A stretch of 29,046 bases of DNA from Alphaproteobacteria bacterium (GCA_030746295.1 JASLMY010000029.1:1-29046); one strand, 5' to 3'. Positions 7,560 to 16,735 are shown, counted from the first letter of the stretch. The notes: generated by a model from the sequence alone, not told the origin. Numbers and translations are program-made.

Positions 7560-8540
7560 CTAGAGGGCGAAGATCTCGGCCGCCGTGCCGCTCAGCATCC
7601 GCGCCACCTCGGCCTCGCCATAGCCTGAATTCTCGATCACCCGACGGGGCGCCATGTCACCGATCGGGAAGGGATAGTCGGAGCCGAGCATGACCCGATC
7701 CGCGCCCACCATGTCGACCAAAAAGCGGAGCGCTTCCTCGCGGAAGACGATGCTGTCGAAATAGAGGCGGTGAAAGCCTTCCACCGGGTCGGCGACATCG
7801 CCGCCTTGAATTGCATGGTTGCGGGCCAGCCGGCCCAGCATGTATGGCAAGGCACCGCCGCCGGTGGAGGCGATAACCTTCAGCCCCTGGAAGCGCAACA
7901 GGTGGCCCGAGAACAGCAGCCTGGAAATCGCGATCGTGACGTCGGTGACCCGGCCGACCGCATTCATCATGCCGAGGTCGGCGAGGCGACCGTCGTCGGA
8001 GCCGAACATCGGGTGGATCATGATCGGAACACCGAGTGCCGCGGCCCGTTCCCAGAAGGGATCGAGGTCCGGGTCGTCCAAATTGCCGTGGCCGCCCTTC
8101 GGCTGAGTGCCAATCATAGCGCCGGGGCAGCCGGCCGCGACCGCCTCCTCCAACACCGCTGCGGCGAGGCGGCCGTCTTGCATCGGCACCGTCGCCAGGG
8201 GACGAAGGGCGTCGATGCCCGCCGCCGCCTCGATCATCCCTTGGTTCAAAAAGCGGCTCCAATCTGCGCCTTCTTCCGCCGGGATCTCGTAGCCGAAGGC
8301 GTCCAGCCAACCGCCGGCGAGCTGCAAGTCGATACCTTGCTCGGCGAGAAAGCCGAGGCGCGGCTCGCTGTCGCGGAGCTTGGCCATGATCGGCCGCGTC
8401 GGCGGCCGGCCGGCGAAGGCGAGGCGGTATGCGCCTTCGGCCTCCTCCCGCAACTCGACCGAGGGGAAGGCCCGGCGCTGCCGGGCCAGCGCCTCCAGGC
8501 CGGCTTCGGGCAGGAAGTGGGCGTGAACGTCGATGATCAT
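7560..8540 (-). CDS. amidohydrolase, ACMSD/gamma-resorcylate decarboxylase type
   Basis: A 326-aa TIM-barrel metal enzyme of the amidohydrolase-2 family. Metal-site residues seen: DVHAHF (H6, H8) on strand 1, H176 in VPIMIHPMFG, and D288 in LGSDYPFPIGDM. The family includes 2-amino-3-carboxymuconate-6-semialdehyde decarboxylase and hydroxybenzoate decarboxylases, which act on aromatic or muconate acids. The His expected in the HGGG-ALPY loop (His228 of ACMSD) is replaced: here it reads STGGGALPYMLGR, with Thr226. That casts doubt on standard decarboxylation. GGAGG lies 7 nt before the ATG. The gene starts only 25 nt downstream of the histidine kinase stop on the same strand, so the two are probably co-transcribed. 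Confidence 0.86.
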   Translation of the reverse strand: MIIDVHAHFLPEAGLEALARQRRAFPSVELREEAEGAYRLAFAGRPPTRPIMAKLRDSEPRLGFLAEQGIDLQLAGGWLDAFGYEIPAEEGADWSRFLNQGMIEAAAGIDALRPLATVPMQDGRLAAAVLEEAVAAGCPGAMIGTQPKGGHGNLDDPDLDPFWERAAALGVPIMIHPMFGSDDGRLADLGMMNAVGRVTDVTIAISRLLFSGHLLRFQGLKVIASTGGGALPYMLGRLARNHAIQGGDVADPVEGFHRLYFDSIVFREEALRFLVDMVGADRVMLGSDYPFPIGDMAPRRVIENSGYGEAEVARMLSGTAAEIFAL

Positions 8541-8565
8541 CGGGCGCCTCCGGCCTCCACCCGCC

Positions 8566-11535
8566 TCAGCCCTGCGCCAGCGCCAAGTTCAGGAAATGGG
8601 CGAGCTCGTCGCGCTCGAACGGCTTTCGAAGCAAGATCGTGTCGTCTTCGAATGCCCCGTGCGCTATCAGCGCCTCTCCCGGATAGCCGGACATATAGGC
8701 GATCTTGAGCGCCGGGTCGGCGGCGCGTGCCGCGGTCGCGATCTGGGGCCCGTTCATGGCCCCGCCCAGGACAACATCCGTCAACAGCAGGTCGACGTCG
8801 CCGTTGGCCCGGAGCAGTGCCAGGGCCTCCTCGCCGCCGGCAGCGTCCAACACCCGGTAGCCGAGATCGTCGAGCTGCAATCGCGTGATCGACCGCAAGT
8901 CGTCCTCGTCCTCGACCAACAGCACGGTCTCGCCACGACCAGTGTCGCCGCAAAGCGCCGGCTCGTGCAACGCCGCCTCGTCGGAGCTGGCCCGGGGCAG
9001 ATAGAGACGGAATACGGCACCCCGGCCGGGAGCACTGTCGACCGCTACGTGCCCGCCGGATTGCGTGATGAAGCCGTAGACCATGGAAAGGCCGAGGCCG
9101 GTGCCCTTGCCCACGTCCTTGGTGGTGAAAAAGGGATCGAAAATCTTCCGCTGCACCTCGGCCGTCATGCCGATGCCGCCGTCCGAAACCGCGATCATGA
9201 CGTAGTCGCCCGCGACCGATGCCGGCACCTCGCCCGCCACCAAAGATGCGTTCGCGACCTCGATCCGCAATACGCCGCCGTCCGGCATAGCATCGCGGGC
9301 ATTGGTGGCCAAGTTGATGATGGCCTGCTCCAGCTGGCCGGCGTCGACCTCGCAGGGCCATACCTCCGAGCCTAGCTCGAGGCGGACCTCGACGTCTTCA
9401 CCGATGCTTCGCCGCAGCATTTCGGCAAGCTCGTCCACCAGGCGCCCGGCATCGACGGCGGCGACCTCGAGGTCTTGCTGGCGCGAGAAAGCCAGTAGGC
9501 GCTGCGTCAGCGAGGCGCCGCGCCGGGTCGCCCGCAAGGCCGGCTCGATTAGCGGTCTCAGCACCGCATCATCGCCCACCTTACGGTTCAAATAGGCGAT
9601 GTTGCCCTGGATGACAGCAAGCAAGTTATTGAAATCGTGGGCGATGCCACCGGTCAATTGACCGATGGCCTCCATCTTCTGGGCCTGGCGGAACTGCTCT
9701 TCCGAGCGGCGAAGCGCGGTGACATCGAGGATCGTGCCGTGCTCTTGCACGACGTTTCCGACCTCGTCGAACTGAGGCCTGGCGATCTCGTGGACATAAA
9801 TGACCTCGCCGTTGGGCCTCTGTAGCCGGTACTCTATCTCGATCTCGTCACCATTCCTCAAGGCCTTGAACCGCTCCTGCACCGCGGTGCGATCGTCGGG
9901 ATGCACGAGCGTGAACTCCTCGGTGATCACGGCCGCGAGCTCGATGTATTCGGCTGGGGTAAGGCCGTGAATCCGGGCGCATTCCTCGGAGCAATAGACA
10001 CAACGGTCTTGGATCGAATCCCAGACCCAGTAACCAAGTTTGGCGACCCTCTGAGCCTCCTTGAGCCGCGCCTCGCTGAGCTTGAGCTGTTCCTCGACCC
10101 GTTTCAGGTCGGAGATGTCGAGGGAGATCGAGAGTGCCGAGCCGACCTCGCCGCCGTCGTCGAACAAGGGCAAGACGTTGACGAGAAAGGTCTGGCCCGG
10201 AAATCGCGACGGCCGGAACTCGTGGTTGACGATCGCCCGGCCGGTTCCGATCACTTCCTCCTCCAGGTCTTGCCACGAAACCCCGCCGGCCTCGTCGAAG
10301 ACCTCGTTCAACTTGCGCCCGACCAAGCTCTCCTTGGAGAACCCGTTTGCCTGTGCCAGCGCCTGATTGACGAAGAGGAACCGGCCCTCATTGTCCCGCA
10401 GCGAGACGTGCGCAGGCAGGTTGTCCAGCAAGGTCGTCAGCAGCTCGGTCTGGCGCCGCAGCCGTGCGCCGATCAGCCTGCGGTCGGTGATGTCGCGCAC
10501 CGTGCCTTCGATACCGCCGATCTCGCCGTTCTCGTCCAGATGATAATGGGCATTGGTGGAGACCCAGACCTCGCGGCCGTCCTTGTGCCTGAGCGGGGCT
10601 TCGTAGTCGCGAACGCTGCCGCCGCCTTTCTCCAGCTCGACCAGAAAGGCGTCGCGGTCGCTCGGATTGGCGTAGAAGTCGGCCATCTGCCGGCCGATGG
10701 CCTCGTCGGGCCTGTAGCCGAGCAGCGTCTCGGCAGATGGCGAGGCCATCACCAAACGCCCCTCGCGATCAGCGCGATAGAAGGTGTCCTGCATGCCCTC
10801 GAGGATGTGTTGATACTCCCGCTCCGATCGGCGCAGCGCAAGATTGGCATCGCGAAGCTCGGCGGTCCTCTGCTCGACGCGCGCTTCCAGGGCCTCGTTG
10901 GCCTGTCTGAGCGCGTCCTCTGCCTTCTTACGGGCGCTGACGTCGCGAAAGATAGCCCGCGTAAGGGACGCGCGGCCATCGGCCACGGTGCTGCTCAAAT
11001 TACCCTCGACGAAGATCTCGCGACCGTCCTTGGCGACGAAGACGACCTCCACACCGGTATGGCTCTCGCCGCGCATTAGGCCCTCGAAGAGAGCCCGGCA
11101 ATGGGCCCGGTAGTCCTCGCGAACGACGTCGATAAATCGGAGCCGCTCGAGGTCGGCGTCGTCATAGCCGAGCGTCACCTTCCAGGCTTCGTTGACGAAA
11201 TCGTAGGTCCCGTCGGGACGAATGTTCTGGATCAAGTCGCCGACGCTCTCGACGATGCCTCGATACCTGGCGTCACTCGCCTGCCGCCGTCGCTCCGATC
11301 GCTCGTGCGCACGTACCGTTTGCAACGACAGGCCGCCGAGAAGCAGGACCACGAGCGCGACCGACAAGGTCGCTTCCGCGACCGATTCCCAATGACCGAT
11401 CGGATGCTCATGGTGGTACAGACCGAATAACACCGTGAAGGCGCGATCTTCGAAGCCGAATTCCCAGACGACCATGATGACGAAAACGGTGAGGATGCAA
11501 AGACTCATCACCGACAGAAGGAGCCTTGCACTCAT
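8566..11535 (-). CDS. membrane PAS-rich hybrid histidine kinase with receiver domain
   Basis: 989 aa. Two transmembrane segments (about 7-25 and 54-73) flank a short periplasmic loop (about 26-53). Four PAS domains with PAC tails follow (about 86-203, 237-352, 365-480, 490-610), with a coiled coil at 204-240. The HisKA domain carries phospho-acceptor H633 in [14 protein letters not shown]. The HATPase domain has the N-box N741/N745, G1 box DGGIGM (785-790) and G2 box GKGTGLGLS. The C-terminal receiver (about 870-985) has acidic E875/D876, phospho-acceptor D920, S949 and K971. Ligands of the PAS domains and the output partner are unknown; no response regulator gene lies nearby. The RBS at ATG 11535 is weak; M10 is an alternative. 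An AT-rich promoter-like stretch lies upstream. Confidence 0.93.
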   Translation of the reverse strand: MSARLLLSVMSLCILTVFVIMVVWEFGFEDRAFTVLFGLYHHEHPIGHWESVAEATLSVALVVLLLGGLSLQTVRAHERSERRRQASDARYRGIVESVGDLIQNIRPDGTYDFVNEAWKVTLGYDDADLERLRFIDVVREDYRAHCRALFEGLMRGESHTGVEVVFVAKDGREIFVEGNLSSTVADGRASLTRAIFRDVSARKKAEDALRQANEALEARVEQRTAELRDANLALRRSEREYQHILEGMQDTFYRADREGRLVMASPSAETLLGYRPDEAIGRQMADFYANPSDRDAFLVELEKGGGSVRDYEAPLRHKDGREVWVSTNAHYHLDENGEIGGIEGTVRDITDRRLIGARLRRQTELLTTLLDNLPAHVSLRDNEGRFLFVNQALAQANGFSKESLVGRKLNEVFDEAGGVSWQDLEEEVIGTGRAIVNHEFRPSRFPGQTFLVNVLPLFDDGGEVGSALSISLDISDLKRVEEQLKLSEARLKEAQRVAKLGYWVWDSIQDRCVYCSEECARIHGLTPAEYIELAAVITEEFTLVHPDDRTAVQERFKALRNGDEIEIEYRLQRPNGEVIYVHEIARPQFDEVGNVVQEHGTILDVTALRRSEEQFRQAQKMEAIGQLTGGIAHDFNNLLAVIQGNIAYLNRKVGDDAVLRPLIEPALRATRRGASLTQRLLAFSRQQDLEVAAVDAGRLVDELAEMLRRSIGEDVEVRLELGSEVWPCEVDAGQLEQAIINLATNARDAMPDGGVLRIEVANASLVAGEVPASVAGDYVMIAVSDGGIGMTAEVQRKIFDPFFTTKDVGKGTGLGLSMVYGFITQSGGHVAVDSAPGRGAVFRLYLPRASSDEAALHEPALCGDTGRGETVLLVEDEDDLRSITRLQLDDLGYRVLDAAGGEEALALLRANGDVDLLLTDVVLGGAMNGPQIATAARAADPALKIAYMSGYPGEALIAHGAFEDDTILLRKPFERDELAHFLNLALAQG

Positions 11536-11640
11536 GCTTCAACACCTGCTTCGGGCATTTAGCTCACGCTTCAATTCAGGAGGTGCCGCGACTCGGTCCC
11601 GCCGGCCCGGCCGCCAATCGGGCTCGCCTCCGCCGACTAG

Positions 11641-11669
11641 CTTAAATATCAGTGATTAACAATTCACAA
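11641..11669 (-). promoter_or_regulatory. AT-rich promoter-like patch upstream of the kinase gene
   Basis: A conspicuous AT-rich island in GC-rich DNA. On the minus strand TTGTGA (11664-11669) is followed by AT-rich -10-like hexamers (TATTTA at 11643-11648, spacing 15; TTTAAG at 11641-11646, spacing 17). It includes the dyad GTGA-N8-TCAC (11652-11667). Neither hexamer match is strong. Confidence 0.3.
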
Positions 11670-11712
11670 GCGTAATCTACGAGCCGCCGATGGCCCAGAG
11701 CAGCTTGCCTCG

Positions 11713-12564
11713 TCAGCTCCGCATCCAGGCGTTGCCCCAGAGGTTCAAGGTATGCTCGTCGTGCGGCCAGGTGCGCATCGCCATCTCGCGCGGCATCAGC
11801 TCCTGCTCTGCCGATAGCTCGATCCGGTTGCCGTCGGGATCGCTGATCATGAAGAAGAGGTTGTTGCCGGGGCCGTGCCGGCCGGGGCCCCACCAGATCG
11901 GCACCCGCATGCTGGCGAAATGATCGCCCCAATCGCGGATGTCGTTCCAGCAATCGACTTCGAGGGCATGGTGGTCGTAGCCCTGCCCGTCGCCCCTAAA
12001 GACCGCGTAGGAGTGGTGCAGCTCGTCCGAGCGCAGGAAGCAGGCGGTGACGGCGCCGTCATCGTCGATCACCTCGTCGGAAACGACGAAGCCCAAAACG
12101 TCGCGATAGAAGGGTGCCACGACCGGCAGCTGGGTGGAAGAGAAGACGATGTGCTGGGTCCGGCCCGGCAGCCCCTCGGTGCTGGCGTGCGCATCCGCCC
12201 CCTCGGGCAGCACGCCGAAGACGAGGCGCTGGCCATCGGGGTCGCGGACGGAAAAGGCGGCGTTGCCGAAGAGCGGGCTAGGGCTCGCTTCGATGGCAGC
12301 ACCCTGTCCCCTGATGTGAGCCTCCAGCGCTTCCAAGCGGACGGGATCGTCCAGGACGTAGGCCGCAAAAGCCACCCGCGTGCTCTCGCCACGGCCGATC
12401 AGGATGCGCCGTCCGGGCCCGGCCAGATGCCAAAGGTCCTCGGCGACCTGGGCCGTGGTCATGGCAAAGCCCTTTTCGTAGAAGGCGACCAGCGCCTCGG
12501 GGTCGGCAGAGTTCATGCGGAAATGATGCAGCTCGGCGGGCCAGAGCGGTGATGTGGCGGCCAT
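11713..12564 (-). CDS. two-domain VOC protein, class I extradiol dioxygenase-like
   Basis: A 283-aa protein with two glyoxalase/VOC halves. The N-terminal half (about 10-120) begins ELHHFRMNSADPEALVAFYEKG; the C-terminal half begins RTQHIVFSSTQLPVVAPFYRDVLGF. Candidate Fe ligands are H138, H198 or H199 (in YDHHALEVD), and E249 in DPDGNRIELSAE, the His-His-Glu set of BphC/XylE-type dioxygenases; H230 in GPGRHGPGN matches the conserved second-sphere His region. It probably cleaves a catecholic ring, although the substrate cannot be read from sequence. AAGGAGA precedes ATG 12564 by 5 nt. It is divergent from the FMN oxidase/aminotransferase pair. The 297-nt gap between them (12565-12861) shows no convincing gene or clear operator. 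Confidence 0.87.
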   Translation of the reverse strand: MAATSPLWPAELHHFRMNSADPEALVAFYEKGFAMTTAQVAEDLWHLAGPGRRILIGRGESTRVAFAAYVLDDPVRLEALEAHIRGQGAAIEASPSPLFGNAAFSVRDPDGQRLVFGVLPEGADAHASTEGLPGRTQHIVFSSTQLPVVAPFYRDVLGFVVSDEVIDDDGAVTACFLRSDELHHSYAVFRGDGQGYDHHALEVDCWNDIRDWGDHFASMRVPIWWGPGRHGPGNNLFFMISDPDGNRIELSAEQELMPREMAMRTWPHDEHTLNLWGNAWMRS

Positions 12565-12861
12565 ATCGTCTCCTTCTCCAACACGCCGCGACGACGGTTG
12601 GCGGCCTTTCGGGTCTCCGGTCAGCGAGCTTAGCAGAGTGCCCATAGCAAACGAAGCCGAGCTCCGCGAATGCGCGCCCACGGCTTTCGTCCTGCTCTCA
12701 GACCGGCTAAGAGTGAGCCTGCCCGCCCGCGATCGTGGGCACCGCCAGGGGCATGGAACATCGACGACCCTCGGACAGGGTCATGATCCGGCTTGCGGGG
12801 TCTGGCAATCGGGACCGGCACCGGCTCCTCGCGTCCGAAAAGGCCAGAAAGGCGACGATAG

Positions 12862-13950
12862 ATGATCGATCCAAAGACCCACTTTCTCAATCTTCACGAA
12901 CTCGTCAGCGCGGCCAGGATCAACCTGTCGCAGAATGCCTGGGACTATCTCTACGGCGCCACCGAAAGCGAGACCTCGGTCAAACGCAACCGGCTCGCCA
13001 TCGATTCCGTGGCCTTTCGCCCGCGTGTGTTGCGCGACGTCTCCAAGGTCGACTGCGGCACCACCTTCTTCGGCGAACGGCTCCGCCTGCCGGTGGCGGT
13101 GGCACCGGTCGGCTCGCTGGAGACCTTCGAGGAAGGCGGCGGCGCCTCGGTCGCCAAGGCCTGCGCCGAATTCGGCAGCGCCTCGATCCATTCCTCGGTC
13201 TCGCATCCCGGCCTCGAGGCCACCGCCGCCGCCGCCGACAATTTCAAGATCTTTCAGCTCTACGTCCGCGGCGACGCGGCCTGGGTCGACGATCATGTCC
13301 ACCGCGCCGTCGATAACGGCTACAAGATCTTCTGCATCACCGTCGACGTCGCCCACTACAGCCGCCGCGAGCGCGACCTCGCCAACCGTTGGGTCAAGCG
13401 CTGGCATCGCAACCGCTCGGGCATCGAGTACCAGGCCAGCTTCGACTGGGACCAGGTCAAGCGCTTCAAGGACAGCCACGACGTGCCGCTGGCGATCAAG
13501 GGCATCGCCTCGCCGGAGGACGCGGTGACGGCGGTCGAGCACGGCGTCGACATCGTCTACCTCTCCAATCACGGCGGCCGCCAGCTCGATCACATGGAGG
13601 GCACGCTGCAAGTCCTGCCCGAGGTCGTCGAAGCCGTGGCGGGCCGCGCTCGCATCGTCATCGACGGCGGCTTTCAGCGCGGCACCGACGTCGTCAAGGC
13701 GATCTGCCTCGGCGCCGACCTGGTGGCCATGGGGCGAATGATGGTCGCGGCACTTGCCGCCGCCGGTCCGGACGGGGTGTTGCGCGCGCTCGAGCTGATC
13801 GAGGACGAGATGACGCGGGACCTCGGCTTGCTGGGCGTGACCTCGCTGGCGGAGCTTGACCAGAGCTACGTCAAGGCGGCGGCGCCGGTAACGCCGCCCG
13901 ACGTCTTCAGCGCCTTTCCCCTGCTCCGCCTGCCCGAGCAGCGTTACTAA
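12862..13950 (+). CDS. FMN-dependent 2-hydroxyacid oxidase/dehydrogenase (glycolate/lactate oxidase family)
   Basis: A 362-aa FMN TIM barrel. Compared with spinach glycolate oxidase the key residues are present: Y29 (Tyr24), Y134 in FQLYV (Tyr129), R168/R169 in SRRERD (Arg164 region), K213 (Lys230), catalytic H237 and R240 in SNHGGRQLD (His254, Arg257), and the phosphate site D268-GG-FQRGTD. The substrate-pocket Trp108 region reads HSSVSHPG, so chain-length preference may differ. It oxidises an (S)-2-hydroxy acid to the 2-oxo acid in the cytoplasm or at the membrane face. An AAAGG lies about 9 nt before the ATG. A class V aminotransferase gene follows after 30 nt with its own RBS, strongly suggesting an operon and pointing to glycolate to glyoxylate as a possible reaction. 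Confidence 0.92.
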   Translation: MIDPKTHFLNLHELVSAARINLSQNAWDYLYGATESETSVKRNRLAIDSVAFRPRVLRDVSKVDCGTTFFGERLRLPVAVAPVGSLETFEEGGGASVAKACAEFGSASIHSSVSHPGLEATAAAADNFKIFQLYVRGDAAWVDDHVHRAVDNGYKIFCITVDVAHYSRRERDLANRWVKRWHRNRSGIEYQASFDWDQVKRFKDSHDVPLAIKGIASPEDAVTAVEHGVDIVYLSNHGGRQLDHMEGTLQVLPEVVEAVAGRARIVIDGGFQRGTDVVKAICLGADLVAMGRMMVAALAAAGPDGVLRALELIEDEMTRDLGLLGVTSLAELDQSYVKAAAPVTPPDVFSAFPLLRLPEQRY

Positions 13951-13980
13951 CGCTCGCAATCACAAGGAGGCTATGCGTCC

Positions 13981-15159
13981 ATGTCCGTCGTCAGAGGCCG
14001 CCAGTTCCTGGCCATCCCAGGGCCGACCAACATTCCCGACCGCATCCTTCGCGCGATGGATCGGCCGACGGTCGACTTCAAGAGCACCGCCTTCCAACCC
14101 GTCATGGACGAGGCTTTCGCGGGCTTGAAGAAGGTCTTCCAGACCGAGAGCACCATCTTCGCCTATGCCTCGGCCGGCAAGGGGGCCTGGGAATCGGCGA
14201 TGGCCAACACGCTCTCGCCCGGCGACAAGATCCTGATCGGCGAGACCGGCGCCTTTTCGGATTATTGGCGCGAAGCGGCCAAGGGGCTGCAGCTCGAGAC
14301 CGAGATGCTACCGGGCGATTGGCGCCATGGCGTCGATCCGGACGCTGTCGAGGCCCGCTTGCGCGAGGACACTGGCCGCGAGATCAAGGCGGTCTGCGTC
14401 GTCCACAACGAGACCGCGACCGGCGTCGCCAGCCGATTAGCGGAAATTCGCCAGGCGATCGACGCCGCCGGCCACCCCGCCCTCTACATGGTCGATACCA
14501 TCTCTTCGCTCGCCTCGATCGACTTCCGAATGGACGCATGGGGCGTCGATCTGACCGTCGCCGGCTCGCAGAAGGGCCTGATGCTGCCCTCGGGCCTCAG
14601 CTTCCTCGGCGCCTCGGAAAAGGCCTTGCAGGCGGCGCAGTCGGCCCGGATGCCCCGGAGCTACTGGGATTGGAGCAATCTCTACGAGGCCGACGGCAGC
14701 CTCCGCTTCCCCAGCACCGCGCCGGTGCACCTCATCTACGGCCTGGCGGAGGCATTGAACATGCTGCTGGAGGAGGGCTTGGACCAAGTCTTCGCCCGCC
14801 ACCACCGCCTCGCCGAGGCGGTGCGCCGCTGCGTCAAGGCCTGGAGCGAGGACGGCGGGCCCGAGCTCTTTTCGCTCGACGCGCGCGAGCATTCGAACTC
14901 CGTCTCCACCATCCTGCTGCCCGAGGGCCACGATGCCGAGGCGCTGCGCCGCACTTCCGAGCACCGCTTCGGTCTGGCGCTCGGCGCCGGGCTGGAGCGC
15001 CTGCACGGCCGCGCCTTCCGTTTCGCCCATATGGGCGACCTGAACGAGCCCATGGTGCTGGGCGGTCTCGCGGCGCTGGAGATGAGCCTGGCCGTCAACG
15101 ACATCCCCTTCGCCCGCGGCGGCCTGCAGGCTGCGGTGGACTATCTGGCCGCGAGCTGA
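13981..15159 (+). CDS. class V aminotransferase, serine-glyoxylate type
   Basis: A 392-aa fold-type I PLP enzyme. The start FLAIPGPTNIPDRILRAMDRP and the block ASAGKGAWESAM follow the alanine/serine-glyoxylate aminotransferase pattern. D172 in YMVDTISSLAS contacts the PLP pyridine and K198 in TVAGSQKGLMLP is the Schiff-base lysine. Length is normal for the family. These enzymes move an amino group from serine, alanine or aspartate to glyoxylate, giving glycine. AAGGAGG lies at 13964-13970, 10 nt before this ATG; a closer ATG at 13973 is in another frame. The partnership with the upstream FMN 2-hydroxyacid oxidase fits glycolate to glyoxylate to glycine. The exact amino donor cannot be set from sequence. 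Confidence 0.9.
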   Translation: MSVVRGRQFLAIPGPTNIPDRILRAMDRPTVDFKSTAFQPVMDEAFAGLKKVFQTESTIFAYASAGKGAWESAMANTLSPGDKILIGETGAFSDYWREAAKGLQLETEMLPGDWRHGVDPDAVEARLREDTGREIKAVCVVHNETATGVASRLAEIRQAIDAAGHPALYMVDTISSLASIDFRMDAWGVDLTVAGSQKGLMLPSGLSFLGASEKALQAAQSARMPRSYWDWSNLYEADGSLRFPSTAPVHLIYGLAEALNMLLEEGLDQVFARHHRLAEAVRRCVKAWSEDGGPELFSLDAREHSNSVSTILLPEGHDAEALRRTSEHRFGLALGAGLERLHGRAFRFAHMGDLNEPMVLGGLAALEMSLAVNDIPFARGGLQAAVDYLAAS

Positions 15160-15282
15160 TCTAGCGGGCGCGAAAAGAAACTTCGAATGGGAGCGACGGA
15201 ATCCGGGTTCTGCCGCGTTTAAGGCATGAGGGAGACACCGAGGCCGTTCATCCCGAACGCCAATACCGGAAGGAATTCCAAG

Positions 15283-15717
15283 ATGAGAACCCTATTCGCC
15301 GTCACCGGCATCGCCGCCGCCTTGATCGTCGCCACCAGCGCCCACGCCGCCGGCGGTCATGGTTCCGGCGGTCGCGGCCCCGGCAGCATGTGGATGCAGC
15401 TCGACAGCAACCAGGACGGCCGCATCCAGCGCCAGGAATTCGATCAGCACCGCAAGGATTTGTTCAACGAGGCCGATGCCAACGCCGACGGCAAGCTCAA
15501 CTTCGAGGAGATGCAGGCGCTCCATGAAATCCGCCGCAAGCGGCGCCAGGAAGCCCGCTTCAAGCGCCTGGACCGCGATGGCGACGGTGCTGTCAGCGCG
15601 GCCGAGATGGACCGCATCGCCGACCGTATGTGGATCCGCATGGACCGCAACGACGACGACGAGGTCGGTCGTGGCGAGATGCGCGGCCGTCACGGCAGGC
15701 GCCACTATCGGCGCTAG
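15283..15717 (+). CDS. exported EF-hand calcium-binding protein
   Basis: A 144-aa protein. A signal peptide (MRTLFAVTGIAAALIVATSAHA, cleavage about 22) is followed by a Gly-rich linker and four EF-hand loops: 41-52 (DSNQDGRIQRQE), 65-76 (DANADGKLNFEE), 97-108 (DRDGDGAVSAAE) and 121-132 (DRNDDDEVGRGE). Loop 4 has Asp in place of the invariant Gly at position 6, so it may bind poorly. An Arg/His-rich tail ends the protein. The frame is open upstream, but GGAAGGA 8 nt before ATG 15283 and the signal peptide fix the start. It is the first gene of a compact set with an ECF sigma factor, an anti-sigma candidate and a metal-sensor-like protein. A periplasmic divalent-cation binding role is inferred. 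Confidence 0.88.
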   Translation: MRTLFAVTGIAAALIVATSAHAAGGHGSGGRGPGSMWMQLDSNQDGRIQRQEFDQHRKDLFNEADANADGKLNFEEMQALHEIRRKRRQEARFKRLDRDGDGAVSAAEMDRIADRMWIRMDRNDDDEVGRGEMRGRHGRRHYRR

Positions 15718-15737
15718 GGCCGACAAGCCCGCCGTCG

Positions 15738-16304
15738 ATGCCATGCCCGGGCGAGAGCGACGAAGCGCTCCTGGCCCGCGTGGCAGAGGGCGACGAGGCG
15801 GCCTGCCGGGTCCTGGTGGCACGGCATCTGGGGCCGATCGTCGCCTTCGCCGGCCGCCTTCTGGGCGATCCGGCGGAAGCCGAGGACGTGGCCCAGGACG
15901 CCTTTCTGGCGCTCTGGCGCCACGCCGCCCGCTGGCGCCCGGGCGGCGCGCGGCTCACCACCTGGCTCCACAAGGTGGCAATGAACGGCGCCTTCGACCG
16001 CTTGCGCCGGCGCCGCGGCGCCCCCTTGGAAGCGGCCGGCGATCCGGTCGACCCGGCACCGGGCCCGGCAGCCGCCTTGCAGGCCCAGGACGTCGCCCGG
16101 ACGGTCGCGGCGGCGCTCGGCACCCTGCCCGAGCGACAGCGCGCCGCCCTAGTGCTGGCGCACTACCAGGAACTCTCCAACATCGAGGCCGCCGCCGTCA
16201 TGGAGGTCAGCGTCGAGGCCCTGGAGAGCCTGCTCTCACGCGGCCGACGCAGCCTGCGCCAGCGCTTGGCGGCCAAGATGCCTGACCTGCTGGGGGAGAT
16301 CTGA
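15738..16304 (+). CDS. ECF-type RNA polymerase sigma factor
   Basis: A 188-aa sigma factor. Region 2 covers about 7-93: SDEALLARVAEGDEAACR opening, EAEDVAQDAFLALWRH for 2.2, and TWLHKVAMNGAFDRLRRRR for 2.3-2.4. An Ala/Pro-rich linker follows, then region 4 (about 118-176) with LPERQRAALVLAHYQELSNIEAAAVMEVSVEALESLLSRGRRSLRQRL. There is no region 1 or 3, as expected for ECF. The frame runs upstream into the EF-hand gene, but residues before ATG 15738 are unlike sigma factors. No strong RBS is seen; the start lies 20 nt after the EF-hand stop, so translation may depend on the upstream gene. Its stop overlaps the next start (TGATG), pairing it with its likely anti-sigma factor. Confidence 0.92.
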   Translation: MPCPGESDEALLARVAEGDEAACRVLVARHLGPIVAFAGRLLGDPAEAEDVAQDAFLALWRHAARWRPGGARLTTWLHKVAMNGAFDRLRRRRGAPLEAAGDPVDPAPGPAAALQAQDVARTVAAALGTLPERQRAALVLAHYQELSNIEAAAVMEVSVEALESLLSRGRRSLRQRLAAKMPDLLGEI

Positions 16305-16735
16305 TGGCAACGGAACGGCTGAGCTTGGAACGCTTGCAAGAGCTTCTGGATGCCTACGGGGCCGAGCCCGCGCGCTGGCCGGTGGCGGAGCGCGAGGCCG
16401 CCTTGACCCTGCTCGATGCCTCCGCCGAGGCCCGCCGGCTGAGCGCGGCGGCGGCACGGCTGGATGCGGCGCTCGACGAAGTGTCGGCGCTTCGACCCTC
16501 GGCGGCGCTCACTGGGCGCATCCTCGAAGCCCGACCCCGAGCGCAAGGCTCGTGGCGGGCGATCGTCTTCGGCGCCATGCCGCTCTGGCGGCCGGCGGCT
16601 GCCTTCGCCCTGGCCCTGGTACTCGGCCTCGGCCTCGGCTGGACCCGGGCCTGGCCACCGGCGGCGGAGGCGCCGGTCGAGATCGACGTCGCCGCCATCG
16701 CCTTTCCCTCGAACGGCGAGGAGGAGGTAAATTGA
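16304..16735 (+). CDS. single-pass membrane protein, candidate anti-sigma factor
   Basis: A 143-aa protein that overlaps the sigma-factor stop by one base (TGATG). Residues 1-80 are a charged, helical cytoplasmic part beginning LSLERLQELLDAYGAEPARWP, one TM segment lies at about 96-113, and a short periplasmic tail follows. The zinc HxxxCxxC motif of ZAS anti-sigma factors is absent. The AYGAEPARWP type of N-terminus is, as I recall, common in alphaproteobacterial genes next to ECF sigmas. By position, topology and translational coupling it probably binds and holds the sigma factor at the membrane, but the sequence alone does not prove that. It overlaps the next gene by four bases. Confidence 0.7.
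   Translation: MATERLSLERLQELLDAYGAEPARWPVAEREAALTLLDASAEARRLSAAAARLDAALDEVSALRPSAALTGRILEARPRAQGSWRAIVFGAMPLWRPAAAFALALVLGLGLGWTRAWPPAAEAPVEIDVAAIAFPSNGEEEVN

Noticed and set aside
12565..12861. Possible small gene or regulator site in the 297-nt divergent gap
   Set aside because: The open frames there overlap neighbouring starts, lack RBS and have no recognisable domain; no clear dyad or promoter pair was found.
12781..13959. 392-codon minus-strand frame
   Set aside because: It is antisense to the FMN oxidase, whose catalytic residues are all present on the plus strand.
15160..15282. EcfG- or RpoE-like autoregulated promoter before the EF-hand/sigma operon
   Set aside because: GGAAT and CGTT elements are present but the 13-nt spacing is too short for known ECF promoters.
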